Source: CAWEHQ01 sp051001995 (GTDB lineage Bacteria; Actinomycetota; Thermoleophilia; Solirubrobacterales; Thermoleophilaceae). Taken from it: a stretch of DNA of 5,416 nucleotides. The notes beneath the pieces are model-generated. The model had not been told where the DNA came from. It saw only the letters and a list, made by a program, of their open reading frames with translations, and did not search any database. Position numbers and translations under genes: made by a program. Location of the stretch: contig JBPCMT010000122.1 of assembly GCA_051001995.1 (NCBI GenBank), positions 1 through 5,416 of the forward strand, in the 5' to 3' direction. Positions 4,507 to 5,416 of this stretch are shown here, one piece after another. Within the stretch, counting starts at the first letter, position 1, and every line of letters begins with the position of its first letter.

Positions 4507-5416
4507 GTGGCCAGAGAGGGAGGGTTCGACGGCCCGCGGAAGGCCTCGCGCCTCTTCGTCGACTGCCTCGAGGCCGAGGGCGTCGAGTACGTGTTCGGCA
4601 TCCCGGGCGAGGAGACGCTCGACCTCAACGAGTCGCTCGCGAGCTCGTCGGTCCAGTTCGTGCCGGTCCGCCACGAGCAGGGAGGCGCGTACATGGCCGA
4701 CGTCTACGGGCGGCTCACCGGCCGCGCCGGCGTCTGCCTCGGCACCCTCGGCCCGGGAGCGATGAACCTGATGACCGCGGTGGCGGACGCGTTCCTCGAC
4801 CGCGCGCCGCTCGTGGCGCTGACCGGGCAGGGCGATCTCGAGCGGATGCACAAGGAGTCGCACCAGTACATCGATCTGGTGTCGATCCTGCGCCCGGTCA
4901 CGAAGTGGAACGCGCGCGTCACGAACCCGCGCATCGTCCCCGAGGTCGTGCGCAAGGCGTTCAAGGTCGCCCAGGCCCAGAAGCCGGGCACGACCCATCT
5001 CGAGCTGCCCGAGGACGTCATGGCCGCCGAGGTGGACGGCCACCCGCTGCCGGTGCCCGACTGGATCCGCCGACCGCGGCCGTCGGACGAGGAGCTCGAG
5101 CGCGCGGCGGCCGTGATCCGCGGCGCGGACCGCCCGGTGATTCTCGCCGGCAACGGCGTCACGCGCGTCGGGGCGGCGGCCGCCCTGCGCGAGCTCAGCC
5201 ATCGGACCGGAATCCCGGTGGCCGAGACCTTCATGGGCAAAGGCGCGATCGACGCCGAGGACGAGAACGCCCTCGGGACCGTGGGACTTCAGTCGCGCGA
5301 CTACGCGCTCGCCGGCTTCGAGGATGCCGACGTCGTGATCACCGTGGGGTACGACCTCGTCGAGCACTCGCCCGAGCACTGGAACGCGAAGGGCGACAAG
5401 CGCATCGTCGCGATCG
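4507..5416 (+). CDS. ThDP-dependent acetolactate synthase, AlsS-like (3' end outside window)
   Basis: 303 codons are present and the frame runs off the window. The N-terminal ThDP pyrimidine domain contains GVEYVFGIPGEETLDL (25-40) and VRHEQGGAYMADVYGRLTG (54-72), where Glu57 is the cofactor-activating glutamate, then GTLGPGAMNL (79-88). The segment HKESHQYIDLVSILRPVTKW (115-134) and the central-domain ITVGYDLVEHSPEHWN (278-293) resemble catabolic AlsS-type acetolactate synthase more than FAD-containing AHAS (IlvB/IlvI). The expected reaction joins two pyruvates to 2-acetolactate with CO2 release, in the cytosol, leading to acetoin or to valine/leucine synthesis. The C-terminal ThDP/Mg-binding domain (GDG...N) is not in the window, so activity and subgroup are unproven; another ThDP decarboxylase remains possible. 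GTG 4507 has a strong Shine-Dalgarno. No regulatory-subunit gene is visible here. Confidence 0.9.
   Translation, partial: MAREGGFDGPRKASRLFVDCLEAEGVEYVFGIPGEETLDLNESLASSSVQFVPVRHEQGGAYMADVYGRLTGRAGVCLGTLGPGAMNLMTAVADAFLDRAPLVALTGQGDLERMHKESHQYIDLVSILRPVTKWNARVTNPRIVPEVVRKAFKVAQAQKPGTTHLELPEDVMAAEVDGHPLPVPDWIRRPRPSDEELERAAAVIRGADRPVILAGNGVTRVGAAAALRELSHRTGIPVAETFMGKGAIDAEDENALGTVGLQSRDYALAGFEDADVVITVGYDLVEHSPEHWNAKGDKRIVAI

Noticed and set aside
4465..5379. Minus-strand open frames opposite the AlsS-like gene
   Set aside because: No domain is visible in them; the + strand frame has strong ThDP-enzyme motifs and a good ribosome-binding site.

Overview
This is a high-GC bacterial window (strong G/C bias at third codon positions, frequent GTG starts, TANNNT-like promoters, few U-tract terminators). 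Together with the YchF, DrrABC-like and AlsS-like proteins it points to an actinobacterium, possibly of the Thermoleophilia/Solirubrobacterales type. The lineage is inferred from style and remembered protein similarity, not from a search.

Layout, left to right. (1) Positions 1-69 hold the last 22 codons of an unidentified + strand gene whose TGA overlaps the GTG of the next gene. (2) Positions 66-1151 encode a complete YchF/Obg-like translation-associated ATPase. (3) Positions 1152-1525 are a 374-bp gap with no convincing gene. It is unusually structured: a 17-position near-perfect inverted repeat, five GGTCAC-like boxes, several tight GC hairpins and long C-runs. (4) Positions 1526-1816 encode a 96-aa zinc-ribbon protein of unknown function. 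(5) Positions 1817-1892 separate convergent genes and carry three small hairpins that look like back-to-back terminators. (6) Positions 1893-4446, minus strand, form a three-gene ABC exporter operon in DrrABC order: ATPase, permease, permease. Both junctions are 4-bp GTGA overlaps. (7) Positions 4447-4506 are a 60-bp divergent promoter region. (8) From 4507 to the window edge runs the first 303 codons of a ThDP enzyme that resembles AlsS-type (catabolic) acetolactate synthase.

How it works together. The exporter genes should give one heteromeric ABC-2 transporter, with the ATPase dimer driving two different six-helix subunits; its substrate cannot be read from sequence. The exporter and the AlsS-like gene share a very compact divergent control region. 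The candidate -10 boxes are 6 bp apart inside one inverted repeat, so they may compete or share a regulator. The exporter ATPase mRNA may be leaderless, while the AlsS-like gene has a strong Shine-Dalgarno sequence.

No clear new defence system, mobile element, CRISPR array or RNA gene is visible. The least explained pieces are the structured 1152-1525 gap, the orphan zinc-ribbon gene beside it, and the shared promoter at 4447-4506.
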